NCBI GenBank assembly: GCA_947650365.1
Contig: CANTAL010000027.1
Coordinates: forward strand, 372,001-436,000
DNA length: 64,000 nucleotides
Direction: 5' to 3'
DNA from: Chamaelirium japonicum
Taxonomy: Eukaryota; Streptophyta; Magnoliopsida; Liliales; Melanthiaceae
In this document: positions 12,801 through 27,439 of the stretch, piece after piece
How positions within the stretch are numbered: position 1 is the first letter of the stretch
How the letters are laid out: every line of letters begins with the position of its first letter
The notes under the pieces: model-generated
The model's database searches: none
Told to the model about the DNA's origin: nothing
Seen by the model: the letters and a program-made list of their open reading frames with translations, nothing else
Position numbers and translations under genes: made by a program

Positions 12801-15800
12801 GATCCATTCTAATTCATTCGTACGATCCATTCTATTTCAATCGTACGATCCATTCTTACTCATTCGTACGATCCATTCTAATTCATTCGCACGAATGAAT
12901 CCATTCTAATTCATTCATACGTTCCATTCTAATTCATTCGCACGATCCATTCTAATTCATTCGTACGATCCATTCTAATTCATTCGCACGATCCATTCTA
13001 ATTCATTCATACGATCCATTCTAATTCATTCGCACGAATGTATCCATTCTAATTCATTTGTACGATACATTCTAATTTATTCGCACGATCCATTCTAATT
13101 CATTCATACGATCATGTCTAATTCATACGTACGATCCATTCTAATTCATTCGTAAGAATGTATCCATTCTAATTCATTCGTACGATCCATTCTAATTCAT
13201 TCGCTCGATCCAATCTAATTCATTCGCACGATCCATTCTAATTCATTCGTACGATCCATTTTATTTCATTCGTATGATCCATTCTTACTCATTCGTACGA
13301 TCCATTCTAATTCATTCGCATGAATGTATCCATTCTAATTCATTCGTACGATCCATTCTAATTCATTCGCACAATCTATTCTAATTCATTCATACGATCC
13401 ATTCTAATTCATTCGTACGATCCATTCTAATTCATTTGCACGATCTATTCTAATTCATTCATACGATCCATTCTAATTCATTCATACAATCCATTCTAAT
13501 TCTTTCGCACGAATGTATCCATTCTAATTCATTCGTACGATCCACCCTAATTCCTTCGTATGATCCATTCTAATTTATTTGCATGAATGTATCCATTCTA
13601 ATTCATTCGTACGATCCATTCAAATTCATTCGTACGATCCATTTTAATTCATTCATACGATCCATTCTAATTCATTCGCACGAATGTATCCATTCTAATT
13701 CATTTGTACGATCCTTTCTAATTCATTCGCATAATGTATTCTAATTCATTCGTACGATCCATTCTAATTCATTCGCACGATCCATTCTAATTCATTTGCA
13801 CGATCCATTCTAATTCATTCATACAGTCCATTCTAATTCTTTTGCACGAATGTATCCATTCTAATTCCTTCGTACGATCCATTCTAATTCCTTCGTACGA
13901 TCCATTCTAATTCCTTCGTACTATCCATTCTATTTCATTCGTATGATCCATTCTAATTCCTTCGTACGATCCATTCTAATTCATTCCCATGAATGTATCC
14001 ATTCTAATTTATACGTACGATCCATTCTAATTCATTCATACGATCCAATCTAATTCATTCATACGATCAATTCTAATTCATTCGCACGAATGTATCCATT
14101 CTAATTCATTCGTACGATCCATTCTAATTCATTCGCAATATCTTTTCTAATTCATTCGTGCGAACCATTTTAATTCATTAGCCTGATCCATTCTAATTCA
14201 TTCGTACGATCCATTCTATTTCATTCGTACGATCCATATTTACTCATTCATACGATCCATTCTAATTCATTCGCACGAATGTATCCATTCTAATTCATTC
14301 GTACGATCCATTCTAATTCATTCGCACGATCCATTCTAATTCATTCATATGATCCATTTTAATTCATTTGTACGATCCATTCTAATTCATTCGCACAATC
14401 TATTCTAATTCATTCGTACGATCCATTCTAATTCGTTGGGACGATCCATTCTAATTCATTCGTACGATCCATTCTATTTCATTCATACGATCCTTTCTTA
14501 CTCATTCGTACGATCCATTCTAATTCATTCGCACGAATGTATCCATTCTAATTCATTCGTATGATCCATTCTAATTCATTTGCACGATCTATTCTAATTC
14601 ATTCATACGATCCATTCTAATTCATTCTTACGATCCATTCTAATTCATTTGCACGATTCATTCTAATTCATTCATATGATCCATTCTACTTCATTCGTTC
14701 AATCCATTCTAATTCTTTCGCACGAATGTATCCATTCTAATTCATTCGTACGATCCACCCTAATTCCTTCGTATGATCCATTCTAAATCATTCGAACGAA
14801 TGTATCCATTCTAATTCATTCGTACGATCCATTATAATTCATTCATACGATCCATTCTAATTTATTCGCACGAATGTATCCATTCTAATTCATTCGTACG
14901 ATCCATTCTAATTCATTCGCACAATCTATTCTAATTCATTCGTACGATCCATTCTAATTCATTTGCACGATCCATTCTAATTCATTCATACAATCCATTC
15001 TAATTCTTTTGCACTAATGTATCCACTCTAATTCATTCGTACGATCCATTCTAATTCCTTCGTACGATCCATTCTAATTCCTTCCTACGATCCATTCTAT
15101 TTCATTCGTATGATCCATTCTAACACCTTCGTACGATCCATTCTAATTCATTCCCATGAATGTATCCTTTCTAATTCATATGTACGATCCATTCTAATTC
15201 ATTCATACGATCCAATCTAATTCATTCATAAGATCCATTCTAATTCATTCGCACGAATGTATCCATTCTAATTCATTCGTACGATCCATTCTAATTCATT
15301 CGCATAATCTATTCTAATTCATTCGTACGATCCATTCTAATTCATTAGCACAATCCATTCTAATTCTTTCGTACGATCCATTCTATTTCATTCGTACGAT
15401 CCATTCTTACTCATTCGTATGATCCATTATAATTCATTCGCACGAATGTATCCTTTCTAAATCATTCGTACGACCCATTCTAATTCATTCGCATGATCCA
15501 TTCTAATTCATTCATACGATCCATTCTAATTCATTCGTACAATCCATTCTAATTCATTCGCACGATCCATTCTAATTCATTCATACGATCCATTCTAATT
15601 CATTCATACGATCCATTCTAATTCATTCACACGAATGTATCCATTCGAATTCATTTGTACGATCCATTCTAATTCATTCGCACAATCTATTCAAATTCAT
15701 TCGTACGATCTATTCTAATTCATTAGCATGATCCATTCTAATTCATTCGTACGATCCATTCTATTTCAATCGTACGATCCATTCTTACTCATTCGTACGA

Positions 15801-18199
15801 TCCATTCTAATTTATTCGCAGGAATGTATCCATTATAATTCATTCGTACGACCCATTCTAATTCATTCGCACGATCCATTCTAATTCATTCATACGATCC
15901 ATTCTAATTCATTCGTACGATCCATTCTAATTCATTCACACAATCTATTCTAATTTCTTTGTACGATCCATTCTAATTCATTACCACGATCCATTCTAAT
16001 TCATTCGTACGATCCATTCTATTTCATTCGTACGATCCATTCTTACTCAGTCGTACGATCCATTCTAATTCATTCGCACGAATGTATCCATTCTATTTCA
16101 TTCGTACGATCCATTCTAATTCATTTGCACGATCCATTCTAATTCATTCATACGATCCATTCTAATTCATTCGTACGATCCATTCTAATTCATTCGCACG
16201 ATCCATTCTAATTCATTCATACGATCCATTCTAATTCATTCAGACAATCCATTCTAATTCTTTCGCACGAATGTATCGATTCTAATTCATTCGTACAATC
16301 CACCCTAATTACTTCATATGATCCATTCTAATTCATTCACACGAATGTATCCATTCTAATTCAATCGTACGATCCATTCGAATTTATTCATACGATCCAT
16401 TCTAATTCATTCATACGATCCATTCTAATTCATTCGCACGAATGTATCCATTCTAATTCATTCGTACGATCCATTCTAATTCATTCGCACAATCTATTCT
16501 AATTCATTCGTACGATCCATTCTAATTCATTCGCACGATCCATTCTAATTCATTTGTACGATCCATTCTAATTCATTCATACAATCCATTCTAATTCTTT
16601 TGCACGAATGTATCCATTCTAATTTATTCGTACGATCCATTCTAATTCCTTTATACGATCCATTCTAATTCCTTCATATGATCCATTCTAATTCCTTCGT
16701 TCGATCCATTCTAATTCATTCCCATGAATGTATCCATTCTAATTCATACGTACGATCCATTCAAATTCATTCATACGATCCAATCTAATTCATTCATACG
16801 ATCCATTCTAATTCATTCGCATGAATGTATCCATTCTAATTCCTTCGTACGATCCATTTGTATGATACATTCTAATTCCTTCACACGAATGTATCCATTC
16901 TAATTCATTCGTATGATCCCTTAGAATTCATTCGCACAATCTATTCTAATTCATTCGTACGATCCATTCTAATTCATTAGCACGATCCATTCTAATTCAT
17001 TCGTACGAACCATTCTATTTCATTCATACGATCCATACTTACTCATTCGTACGATCCATTCTAATTCATTCGCATGAATGTATCCTTTCTTATTCATTCG
17101 TACGATCCATTCTAATTCATTCGCACGATCCATTCTAATTATTTCATACGATCCGTTCTAATTCATTTGTACGATCCATTCTAATTCATTCGCACGATCC
17201 ATTCTAATTCATTCATATGATCTATTCTAATTCATTCATACAATTCATTCTAATTCTTTCGCACGAATGTTTCCATTCTAATTCATTCGTATGATCCACC
17301 CAAATTCCTTCGTATGATCCATTCTAATTCATTCGAACGAATGTATCCATTCTAATTCATTCGTACGATCCATTCGAATTCATTTATACGATCCATTCTA
17401 ATTCATTCATACGATCCATTCTAATTCATTCGCACGAATGTATCCATTTTAATTCATTCGTACGATCTATTCTAATTCATTCGCACAATCTAATCTAATT
17501 CATTCGTACGATCCATTCTAATTCATTCGCACGATCCATTCTAATTTATTTGCATGATCCATTCTAATTCATTCATACAATTCATTCTAATTCTTTTGCA
17601 CAAATGTATCCATTCTAATTCATTCGTACGATCCATCCTAATTCCTTCGTATGATCCATTATAATTCCATCGTACAATCCATTCTAATTCATACGTACGA
17701 TCCATTCTAATTCATTCATACGATCCAATCTAATTCATTCATAAGATCCATTCTAATTCATTCGCATAAATGTATCCATTCTAATTTATTCGTATGATCC
17801 ATTCTAATTCATTCGCACAATCTATTCTAATTCATTCGCACGATCCATTCTAATTCATTCGTACGATCCATTCTAATTCATTCGCACGATCCATTCTAAT
17901 TCATTCATACGATCCATTCTAATTCATTCATACGATCCATTCTAATTCATTCACACGAATGTATCCATTCTAATTTATTCGTACGATCCATTCTAATTTA
18001 TTCGCACAATCTATTCTAATTCATTTGTACGATCCATTCTAATTCATTAGCACGATCCATTCTAATTCATTCGTACGATCCATTCTATTTCAATCGTACG
18101 ATCCATTCTTATTCATTCGTACGATTCATTCTAATACATTCGCACGAATGTATCTATTCTAATTCAGTACTACGATCCATTCTAATTCATTCGCACGAT
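9861..18199 (+). repeat. Right part of unit 1
   Basis: This part matches 32671-41103 with a nearly constant offset: 22,792 at 10401 and 11039, 22,797 at 13821, 22,807 at 17671 and 22,904 at 17685-18200. The final change is one 97-bp difference (see 17680). Parts of it also echo the left half of the same unit at about 9.35-9.4 kb: ATACAGTCCA at 4445 and 13821, ATTAGCC at 4824 and 14177. Contents are monomers only. Confidence 0.8.
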
Positions 18200-21100
18200 C
18201 CATTCTAATTTATTCATACAATCCATTCTAATTCATTCGTACGATCCATTCTAGTTCATTCGCACAATCTATTCTAATTTATTCGTATGATCCATTCTAG
18301 TTCATTAGCACGATCCGTTATAATTCATTCGTACGATCCATTCTATTTCATTCATACGATCCATTCTTACTCATTCGTACGATCCATTCATATTCATTCG
18401 CACGAATGTATCCATTCTAATTCATTCGTACGATCCATTCTAATTCATTCGCACGATCTATTCTAATTCATTCATACGATCCATTCTAATTCATTCGTAC
18501 GATCCATTCTAATTCATTCGCACGATCCATTCTAATTCATTCATACGATCCATTCTAATTCATTCATACGATCCATTCTAATTCTTTCGCACGAATGTAT
18601 CCATTCTAATTCATTCGTACGATCCACCCTAATTCCTTTGTATGATCCATTCTAATTCATTCGCACGAATGTATCCATTCTAATTCATTCGTACGATCCA
18701 TTCGAATTCATTAATACGATCTATTCTAATTCATTCATATGATCCATTCTAATTCATTCGCACAAATGTATCCATTCTAATTCATTCGTACGATCCATTC
18801 TAATTTATTCGCACAATCAATTCTAATTCATTCGTATGATCCATTCTAATTCATTCACACGATCCATTCTAATTCATTTGTACGATCCATTCTAATTTAT
18901 TCATACAATCCATTCTAATTCTTTTGCACGAATGTATCCATTCTAATTCATTCGTACGATTCATTCTAATTCCTTCGTACAATCCATTCTAATTCTTTCG
19001 TACGATCCATTCTAATTTCTTCGTACGATCCATTCTAATTCATTCCCATGAATGTATCCATTCTAATTCATACGTACGATCCATTCTAATTCATTCATAC
19101 GATCCAATCTAATTCATTCATACGATCCATTCTAATTCATTCGTACGATCCATTATAATTCATTCGCACAATCTATTCTAATTCTTTTGTACGATCCATT
19201 CTAATTCATTTGCACGATCCATTCTAATTCATTTGCACGATCCATTCTAATTCATTCATACAATCCATTCTAATTCTTTTGCACGAATGTATCCATTCTA
19301 ATTCATTCGTACGATCCATTCTAATTCCTTCGTACGATCCATTCTAATTCCTTCATACGATCCATTCTAATTCCTTCGTACGATCCATTCTATTTTATTC
19401 GTATGATCCATTCTAATTTCTTCGTACGATCCATTTTTATTCATTCCCATGAATGTATCCATTCTAATTCAGACGTACGATCCATTCTAATTCATTCATA
19501 TGATCCAATCTAATTCATTTATATGATCCAATCTAATTCATTCATACGATCCATTCTAATTCATTCGCACGATCCATTCTAATTCATTCGTACGATCCAT
19601 TCTAATTCATTCGCACAATCTATTCTAATTCATTCGTACGATCCATTCTAATTCATTAGCACGATCCATTCTAATTCATTCGTACGATCCATTCTATTTC
19701 ATTCGTACGATCTATTCTAATTCATTCGTACGATCCATTCTAATTCATTAGCACGATCCATTCTAATTCATTCGTACGATCCATTCTATTTCATTCGTAT
19801 GATCCATTCTTACTTATTCGTACGATCCATTCTAATTCATTTGCACGAATTTATCCATTCTAATTCATTCGTACGATCCATTCTAATTCATTCGCACGAT
19901 CCATTCTAATTAATTCATACGATCCATTCTAATTCATTCGTACGAACCATTCTAATTCATTCGCACGATCCATTCTAATTCATTCATACGATCCATTCTA
20001 ATTCATTCATACAATCCATTCTAATTCTTTCGCACGAATGAATCCATTCTAATTCATTCGTACGATCCACCCTAATTCCTTCGTATGATCCATTCTAATT
20101 CATTCGCACGAATGTATCTATTCTATTTCATTCGTACGATCCATTCGAATTCATTCATACAATCCATTCTAATTCATTCGTACGATCCATTTTAATTCAT
20201 TCGCACGAATGTATTCATTCTAATTCATTCGTATGATCCATTCTAATTCATTCACACAATCTATTCTAATTCATTCGTACGATCCATTCTAATTCATTCG
20301 CATGATCCATTCTAATTAAATTGTACGATCCATTCTAATTCATTCATACAATTCATTCTAATTCTTTTGCACGAATGTATTCAGTCTAATTCATTCATAC
20401 GATCCATTCTAATTCCTTCGTACGCTCCATTCTAATTCCTTCGTACGATCCATTCTAATTCATTCCCATGAATGTATCCATTCTAATTCATACGTACGAT
20501 CCATTCTAATTTATTCATACGATCCAACCTAATTCATTCATACGATCCATTCTAATTCATTCGCACGAATGTATCCATTCTAACTCATTCGTACGATCCG
20601 TTCTAATTCATTCACACAATCTATTCTAATTCATTCATACGATCCATTCTAATTCATTAGCACGATCCATTCAAATTCATTCGTACGACCCATTCTATTT
20701 CATTCATACGATCCATTCTTACTCATTCGTACGATCCATTCTAATTCATTCGCACGAATGTATCCATTCTAATTCATTCGCACGATCCATTCTAATTCAT
20801 TCATACGATCCATTCTAATTCATTCGTACGATCCATTCTAATTCATTCACACAATCTATTCTAATTCATTCGTACGATCCATTCTATTTTATTCGTACGA
20901 TCCATTCTTACTCATTCGTATGATCCATTCTAATTCATTCGCACAAATGTATCCATTCTAAGTCATTCGTACGATCCATTCTAATTCTTTCGCACGAATG
21001 TATCCATTCTTATTTAATCGTACGATCCATTCTAATTCATTTGCATGATCCATTCTAATTCATTCATATGATCCATTCTAATTCATTCATACAATCCATT

Positions 21101-24100
21101 CTAATGCTTTCGTACGAATGTATCCATTCTAATTCATTCGTACGATCCACCCTAATTCCTTCGTATGATCCATTCTAATTCATTCGAACGAATGTATCCA
21201 TTCTAATTCATTCGTACGATCCATTCGAATTCATTCATATGATCCATTCTAATTCATTCATACGATCCATTCTAATTCATTCGCATGAATGTATCCATTC
21301 GAATTCATTCGTACGATCCATTCTAATTCATTCGCACAATCTATTCTAATTCATTCGTACGATCCATTCTAATTCATTCGCACGATCCATTCTAATTCAT
21401 TCGTACGATCCATTATAATTCCTTCACACGATCCATTCTATTTCATTCGTATGATCCATTCTAATTCCTTCGTACGATCCATTCTAATTCATTCCCATGA
21501 ATGTATCCATTCTAATTCATACGTACGATCCATTCTAATTCATACATACGATCCAATTTAATTCATTCATAAGATCCATTCTAATTCATTCGCACGACTG
21601 TATCCATTCTAATTCATTCGTACAATCCATTCTAATTCATTCGGATAATCTATTCTAATTCATTCGTACGATCCATGCTAATTCATTAGCACGATCCATT
21701 CTAATTCTTTCATACGATCCATTCTATTTCATTCGTATGATCCATTCTTACTCATTCGTACGATCCATTCTAATTCATTCGCACGAATGTATACTTTCTA
21801 ATTTATTCGTACGACCCATTCTAATTCATTCGCATGATTCATTCTAATTCATTCATATGATCCATTCTAATACATTCGTACGATCCTTTCAAATTCATTC
21901 ATACGATCCATTCTAATTCATTCATACGATCCATTCTAATTCATTAACACGAATGTATCCATTCTAATTCATTCGTACGATCCATTCTAATTCATTCGCA
22001 CGATCCAACCTAATTCATTTGCATGATCCATTCTAATTCATTCGTACGATCCATTTTATTTCATTCGTACGATCCATTCTTACGCATTCGTACGATCCAT
22101 TCTAATTCATTCGCATAAATGTATCCATTCTAATTTATTCGTACGATCCATTCTAATTCATTCGCACGATCTATTCTAATTCATTCATACGATCCATTTC
22201 AATTCGTTCGTAAGATCCATTCTAATTCATTCGCACGATATATTCTAATTCATTCATACGATCCATTCTAATTCATTCATACAATCTATTCTAATTCTTT
22301 CGCACGAATGTATCCATTCTAATTCATTCGTACGATCCACCCTAATTCCTTCGTATGATCCATTCTAATTTATTCACATGAATGTATCCATTCTAATTTA
22401 TTCGTACGATCCATTCGAATTCATTCATACGATCCATTTTAATTGATTCATACGATCCATTCTAATTCATTCGCACGAATGTATCCATTCTAATTCATTC
22501 GTACGATCCATTCTAATTCATTCGCACAATGTATTCTAATTCTTTCGTACGATCCATTCTAATTCATTCGCATGATCCATTCTAATTTATTTGCATGATC
22601 CATTCTAATTCATTCATACAGTCCATTCTAATTCTTTTGCACGAATGTATCCATTCTAATTCATTCGTACGATCCATTCTAATTCCTTCGTACGATCCAT
22701 TCTAATTCCGTCGTACGATCCATTCTAATTCCTTCGTACGATCCATTCTATTTCATTCGTATGATCCATTCTAACTCCTTCGTACGATCCATTCTAATTT
22801 ATTCCCATGAATGTATCCATTCTAATTTATTTATACGATCCATTCTAATTCATTCATACGATCCAATCTAATTCATTTATACGATCCATTCTAATTCATT
22901 CGAACGAATGTGTCCATTCTAATTCATTCGTACGATCCATTCTAATTCATTCGCACTATCTTTTCTAATTCATTCGTACGATCCATTCTAATTCATTAGC
23001 CTGATCCATTTAATTCATTCGTACGATCCATTCTATTTCATTCGTACGATCCATTCTTACTCATTCATACAATCCATTCTAATTCATTCGCACGAATGTA
23101 TCCATTCTAATTCATTCGTACGATCCATTCTAATTCATTCGCACGATCCATTCTAATTCATTCATTCGATCCATTCTAATTCATTTGTACGATCCATTCT
23201 AATTCATTCGCACAATCTATTCTAATTCATTCGTACGATCCATTCTAATTCGTTAGCACGATCCATTCTAATTCATTCGTACGATCCATTCTATTTCATT
23301 CGTACGATCCATTTTACTCATTCGTACGATCCATTCTAATTCATTCGCACGAATGTATCCATTCTAATTCATTAGTATGATCCATTCTAATTCATTTGTA
23401 CGATCTATTCTAATTCATTCATACGATCCATTCTAATTCATTTGCACGATCCATTCTAATTCATTCATATGATCCATTCTAATTCATTCGTACAATCCAT
23501 TCTAATTCTTTCGTACAATCCATTCTAATTCTTTCGCACGAATGTATCCATTCTAATTCATTCGTACGATCCACCCTAATTCCTTCGTATGACCCATTCT
23601 AATTCATTTGAACGAATGTATCCATTCTATTTCATTCGTACGATCCATTATAATTCATTCATACGATCCATTCTAATTCATTCGCACGAATGTATCCATT
23701 CTAATTCATTTGTATGATCCATTCTAATTCATTCGCACAATCTATTCTAATTCATTCGTACGATCCATTTTAATTCATTCGCACGATCCAATCTAATTCA
23801 TTTGCACGATCCATTCTAATTCATTCATACAATCCATTCTAATTCGTTTGCACAAATGTATCCATTCTTATTCATTCGTACGATCCATTCTAATTCCTTC
23901 ATACGATCCATTATAATTCCATCGTACTATCCATTCTAATTCCTTCGTACAATCCATTCTATTTAATTCGTATGATCCATTCTAATTCCCTCGTACGATC
24001 CATTCTAATTCATTCGCATGAATGTATCCATTCTAATTCATACGTACGATCCATTCTAATTCATTCATACAATCCAATCTAATTCATTCATAAGATCCAT

Positions 24101-25396
24101 TCTAATTCATTCGCACGAATGTATCCATTCTAATTCATACGTACGATCCATTCTAATTCATTCGCACAATCTATTCTAATTCATTCGTACGACCCATTCT
24201 AATTCATTAGCACGATCCATTCTAATTCTTTCGTACGATCCATTCTATTTCATTCGTACGATCCATTCTTACTCATTCGTACGATCCATTCTAATTCATT
24301 CGCACGAATGTATCCTTTCTAATTCATTTGTACGACCCATTCTAATTCATTCGCATGATCCATTCTAATTCATTCATACGATCTATTCTAATTCATTCAT
24401 ACGATCTATTCTAATTCATTCGCACGATCCATTCTAATTCATTCGTACGATCCATTCTAATTCATTCGCACAATCTATTCAAATTCATTTGTACGATCCA
24501 TTCTAATTCATTAGCACGATCCATTCTAATTCATTGGTACGATCCATTCTATTTCAATCGTACGATCCATTCTTACTAATTCGTACGATCCATTCTAATT
24601 CATTCGCACGAATGTATCCATTCTAATTCATTCGTACGATCCATTCTAATTCATTCGCACGATCCATTCTAATTCATTCGTACGATCTATTCTAATTCAT
24701 TCGCACAATCTATTCTAATTTATTCATACGATACATTCTAATTCATTAGCACGATCCATTCTAATTCATTCGTACGATCCATTCTATTTCATTCGTACGA
24801 TCCATTCTTACTCATTCATACGATCCATTCTAATTCATTCGCACGAATGTATCCATTCTAATTCATTCGTACGATCCATTCTAATTCATTCGCACGATCC
24901 ATTCTAATTCATTCATACGATCCATTCTAATTCATTCGTACGATCCATTCTAATTCATTCGCATGATTCATTCTAATTCATTCATACGATCCACCCTTAT
25001 TCCTTCGTATGATCCATTCTAATTCATTCGCACGAATGTATCCATTCTAATTCATTTGTACAATCCATTCAAATTCATTCATATGATCTATTCTAATTCA
25101 TTCATACGATCCATTCTAATTCATTCGCGCGAATGTATCCATTCTAATTCATTCGTACGATCCATTCTAATTCATTCGCACAATCTATTCTAATTCATTC
25201 GTACGATCCATTCTAATTCATTCGCACGATCCATTCTAATTCATTTGTACGATCCATTCTAATTCATTCATACAATCCATTCTAATTCTTTTGCACGAAT
25301 GTATCCATTCTAATTCATTCGTACGATCCATTCTAATTCCTTCATATGATCCATTCTTATTCCTTCGTATGATCCATTCTAATTCCTTCGTTCGAT
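18200..25396 (+). repeat. Left part of unit 2
   Basis: A divergent copy of 1-7290 and of 41104-47680. It carries one local tandem gain (92 bp at 19711-19802) and a net loss of 194 bp relative to unit 1 between 1.5 and 7.2 kb; one likely site is near 21400, where GCACGATCC copies present at about 3090 are replaced. It ends at an abrupt switch around 25397. Only repeat monomers were seen. Confidence 0.78.
19619..19802 (+). repeat. 92-bp local tandem duplication (four monomers)
   Basis: 19619-19710 and 19711-19802 carry the same order of four variants: TCTATTC, then ATTAGCACG, then a plain copy, then TATTTC. Units 1 (near 1420-1510) and 3 (near 41,950-42,045) have it once. This accounts exactly for the offset change from 18,199 to 18,291. 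Confidence 0.9.
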
Positions 25397-25470
25397 CATT
25401 CTTACTCATTTGTACGATCCATTCTTACTCATTCGTACGATCCATTCTTACTCATTTGTACGATCCATTC
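25385..25470 (+). repeat. Rearrangement junction in unit 2 with three successive TTACTC monomers
   Basis: Unit 2 follows unit 1 to TTCGTTCGATCATTC (near 7290), then continues as at about 8190, a net loss of 853 bp (offset 18,097 to 17,244). At the join there are three TTACTC copies in a row where unit 1 has one. A two-base shortening (GATCATTC for GATCCATTC) sits just before the join and is also present in unit 3 (near 47,680), so it predates the loss. Confidence 0.75.
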
Positions 25471-27347
25471 TAATTCATTCGCACGAATGTATCCATTCTA
25501 ATTCATTCATACGTTCCATTCTAATTCATTCGCACGATCCACTCTAATTCATTCACACGATCCATTCTAATTCATTCGTACGATCCATTCGAATTCATTC
25601 GCACGATCCATTCTAATTCATTCATACGATCCATTCTAATTCATTCATACGATCCATTCTAATTCATTCGCACGAATGTATCCATTCTAATTCATTCGTA
25701 CGATCCATTCTAATTCATTCGCACGAATGTATCCATTCTAATTCATTCGTACGATCCATTCTAATTCATTCGCACGATCCATTCTAATTCATTCATACGA
25801 TCCAGTCTAATTCATTCGTACGATCCATTCTAATTCATTCGTACGAATGTATCCATTCTAATTCATTCGTACGATCTATTCTAATTCATTCGCACGATCC
25901 ATTCTAATTCATTCGTACGATCCATTCTAATTCATTCGTACGATCCATTCTTACTCATTCTTACGATCCATTCTAATTCATTCGCATGAATGTATCCATT
26001 CTAATTCATTTGTACGATCCATTCTAATTCATTCGCACGATCTATTCTAATTCATTCATACGATCCATTATAATTCATTCGTACGATCCATTCTAATTCA
26101 TTCGCACGATCTATTCTAATTCATTCATACGATCCATTCTAATTCTTTCATACAATCCATTCTAATTCTTTCGCACGAATGTATCCATTCTAATTCATTC
26201 GTACGATCCACCCTAATTCCTTCGTATGGTCCATTCTAATTTATTTGCATGAATGTATCTATTCTAATTCATTCGTACGATCCATTCGAATTCATTCATA
26301 CGATCCATTCTAATTCATTCATACGATCCATTCTAAGTCATTCGCACGAATATATCCATTCTAATTCATTCGTCCGATCCATTCTAATTTATTCGCACAA
26401 TCTATTCTAATTCATTCGTACAATCCATTCTAATTCATTCGCACGATCCATTCTAATTCATTTGTACGATCCATTCTAATTTATTCATACAATCCATTCT
26501 AATTCTTTTGCATGAATGAATCCATTCTAATTCATTCGTACGATCCATTCTAATTCCTTCATACAATCCATTCTAATTCCTTCGTATGACCTATTCTAAT
26601 TCCTTCGTTCGATCCATTCTAATTCATTCCCATGAATGTATCCATTCTAATTCATACGTACGACCCATTCTAATTCATTCATACGATCCAATCTAATTCA
26701 TTCATACGCCCATTCTAATTCATTCATACGATCCAATCTAATTCATTCATACGATCCATTCTAATTCATTCGCATGAATGTATCCATTCTAATTCATTCT
26801 AATTCCTTCGTACGATCCAGTCGTACGATACATTCTAATTCCTTCGCACGAATGTATCCATTCTAATTCATTCGTACGATCCATTCTAATTCATTCGCAC
26901 AATCTATTCTAATTCATTCGTACGATCAATTCTAATTCATTAGCACGATCCATTCTAATTCATTCGTACGAACCATTCTATTTCATTCGTACGATCCATT
27001 CTTACTCATTCGTATGATCCATTCTAATTCATTCGCACGAATGTATCCATTCAAATTCATTCGTACGATCCATTCTAATTCATTCGCACGATCCATTCTA
27101 ATTCATTCATACGTTCCATTCTAATTCATTCGTATGATCCATTCTAATTTATTTGCACGATCCATTCTAATTCATTCATATGATCCATTCTAATTCATTT
27201 ATACGATCCATTCTAATTCATTCGCACGAATGTATCCATTATAATTCATTCGTACAATCCATTCTAATTCATTCGCACAATCTATTCTAATTCATTCGTA
27301 CGATCCATTCTAATTCATTAGCACGATCCATTATAATTAATTCGTAC

Positions 27348-27439
27348 GATCCATTCTATTTCATTGGTACGATCCATTCTTACTCATTCGTACGATCCAT
27401 TCTATTTCATTGGTACGATCCATTTTTACTCATTCGTAC
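27348..27439 (+). repeat. 46-bp local tandem duplication (two monomers)
   Basis: A TATTTCATTGGTAC copy plus a TTACTC copy (27348-27393) is repeated at 27394-27439 with one visible change (TTTTTACTC in the second). The related blocks at 50.5 kb and 56.6 kb have it once, so it arose in unit 2 after the blocks separated. Confidence 0.88.

Larger units (their letters stand above)
1..18199 (+). repeat. Higher-order repeat unit 1 (18,199 bp)
   Basis: The uncommon run at the window start (ATTTATTCATACAATCC, then CTAGTTCATTCGCACAATC, then TTAGCACGATCCGTTATAA) reappears at 18200 and, slightly changed, at 41104. CCACCC markers fall at 425, 1776, 2856, 4166, 5378, 6895, 9319, 10956, 11505, 13542, 14755, 16300 and 17296; the next, at 18624, is exactly 18,199 bp after the first. 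Position 1 is only where the window opens, so the unit boundary is a convention. Unit 1 is shorter than unit 2 by 4,705 bp, mainly because of the junctions near 8915 and 9.8 kb. Confidence 0.85.

Noticed and set aside
25291..25473. Open reading frame of 60 codons, + strand
   Set aside because: It is repeat translated in frame (recurring IHSNSFVRS, SYDPF). Three 23-bp monomers make 69 bp, or 23 codons, and one frame per cycle normally hits the TAA in TCTAATTC. The frame is open only because of a TTATTCC and several TTACTC copies at a rearrangement junction. No start context, domain or independent codon signal is seen.
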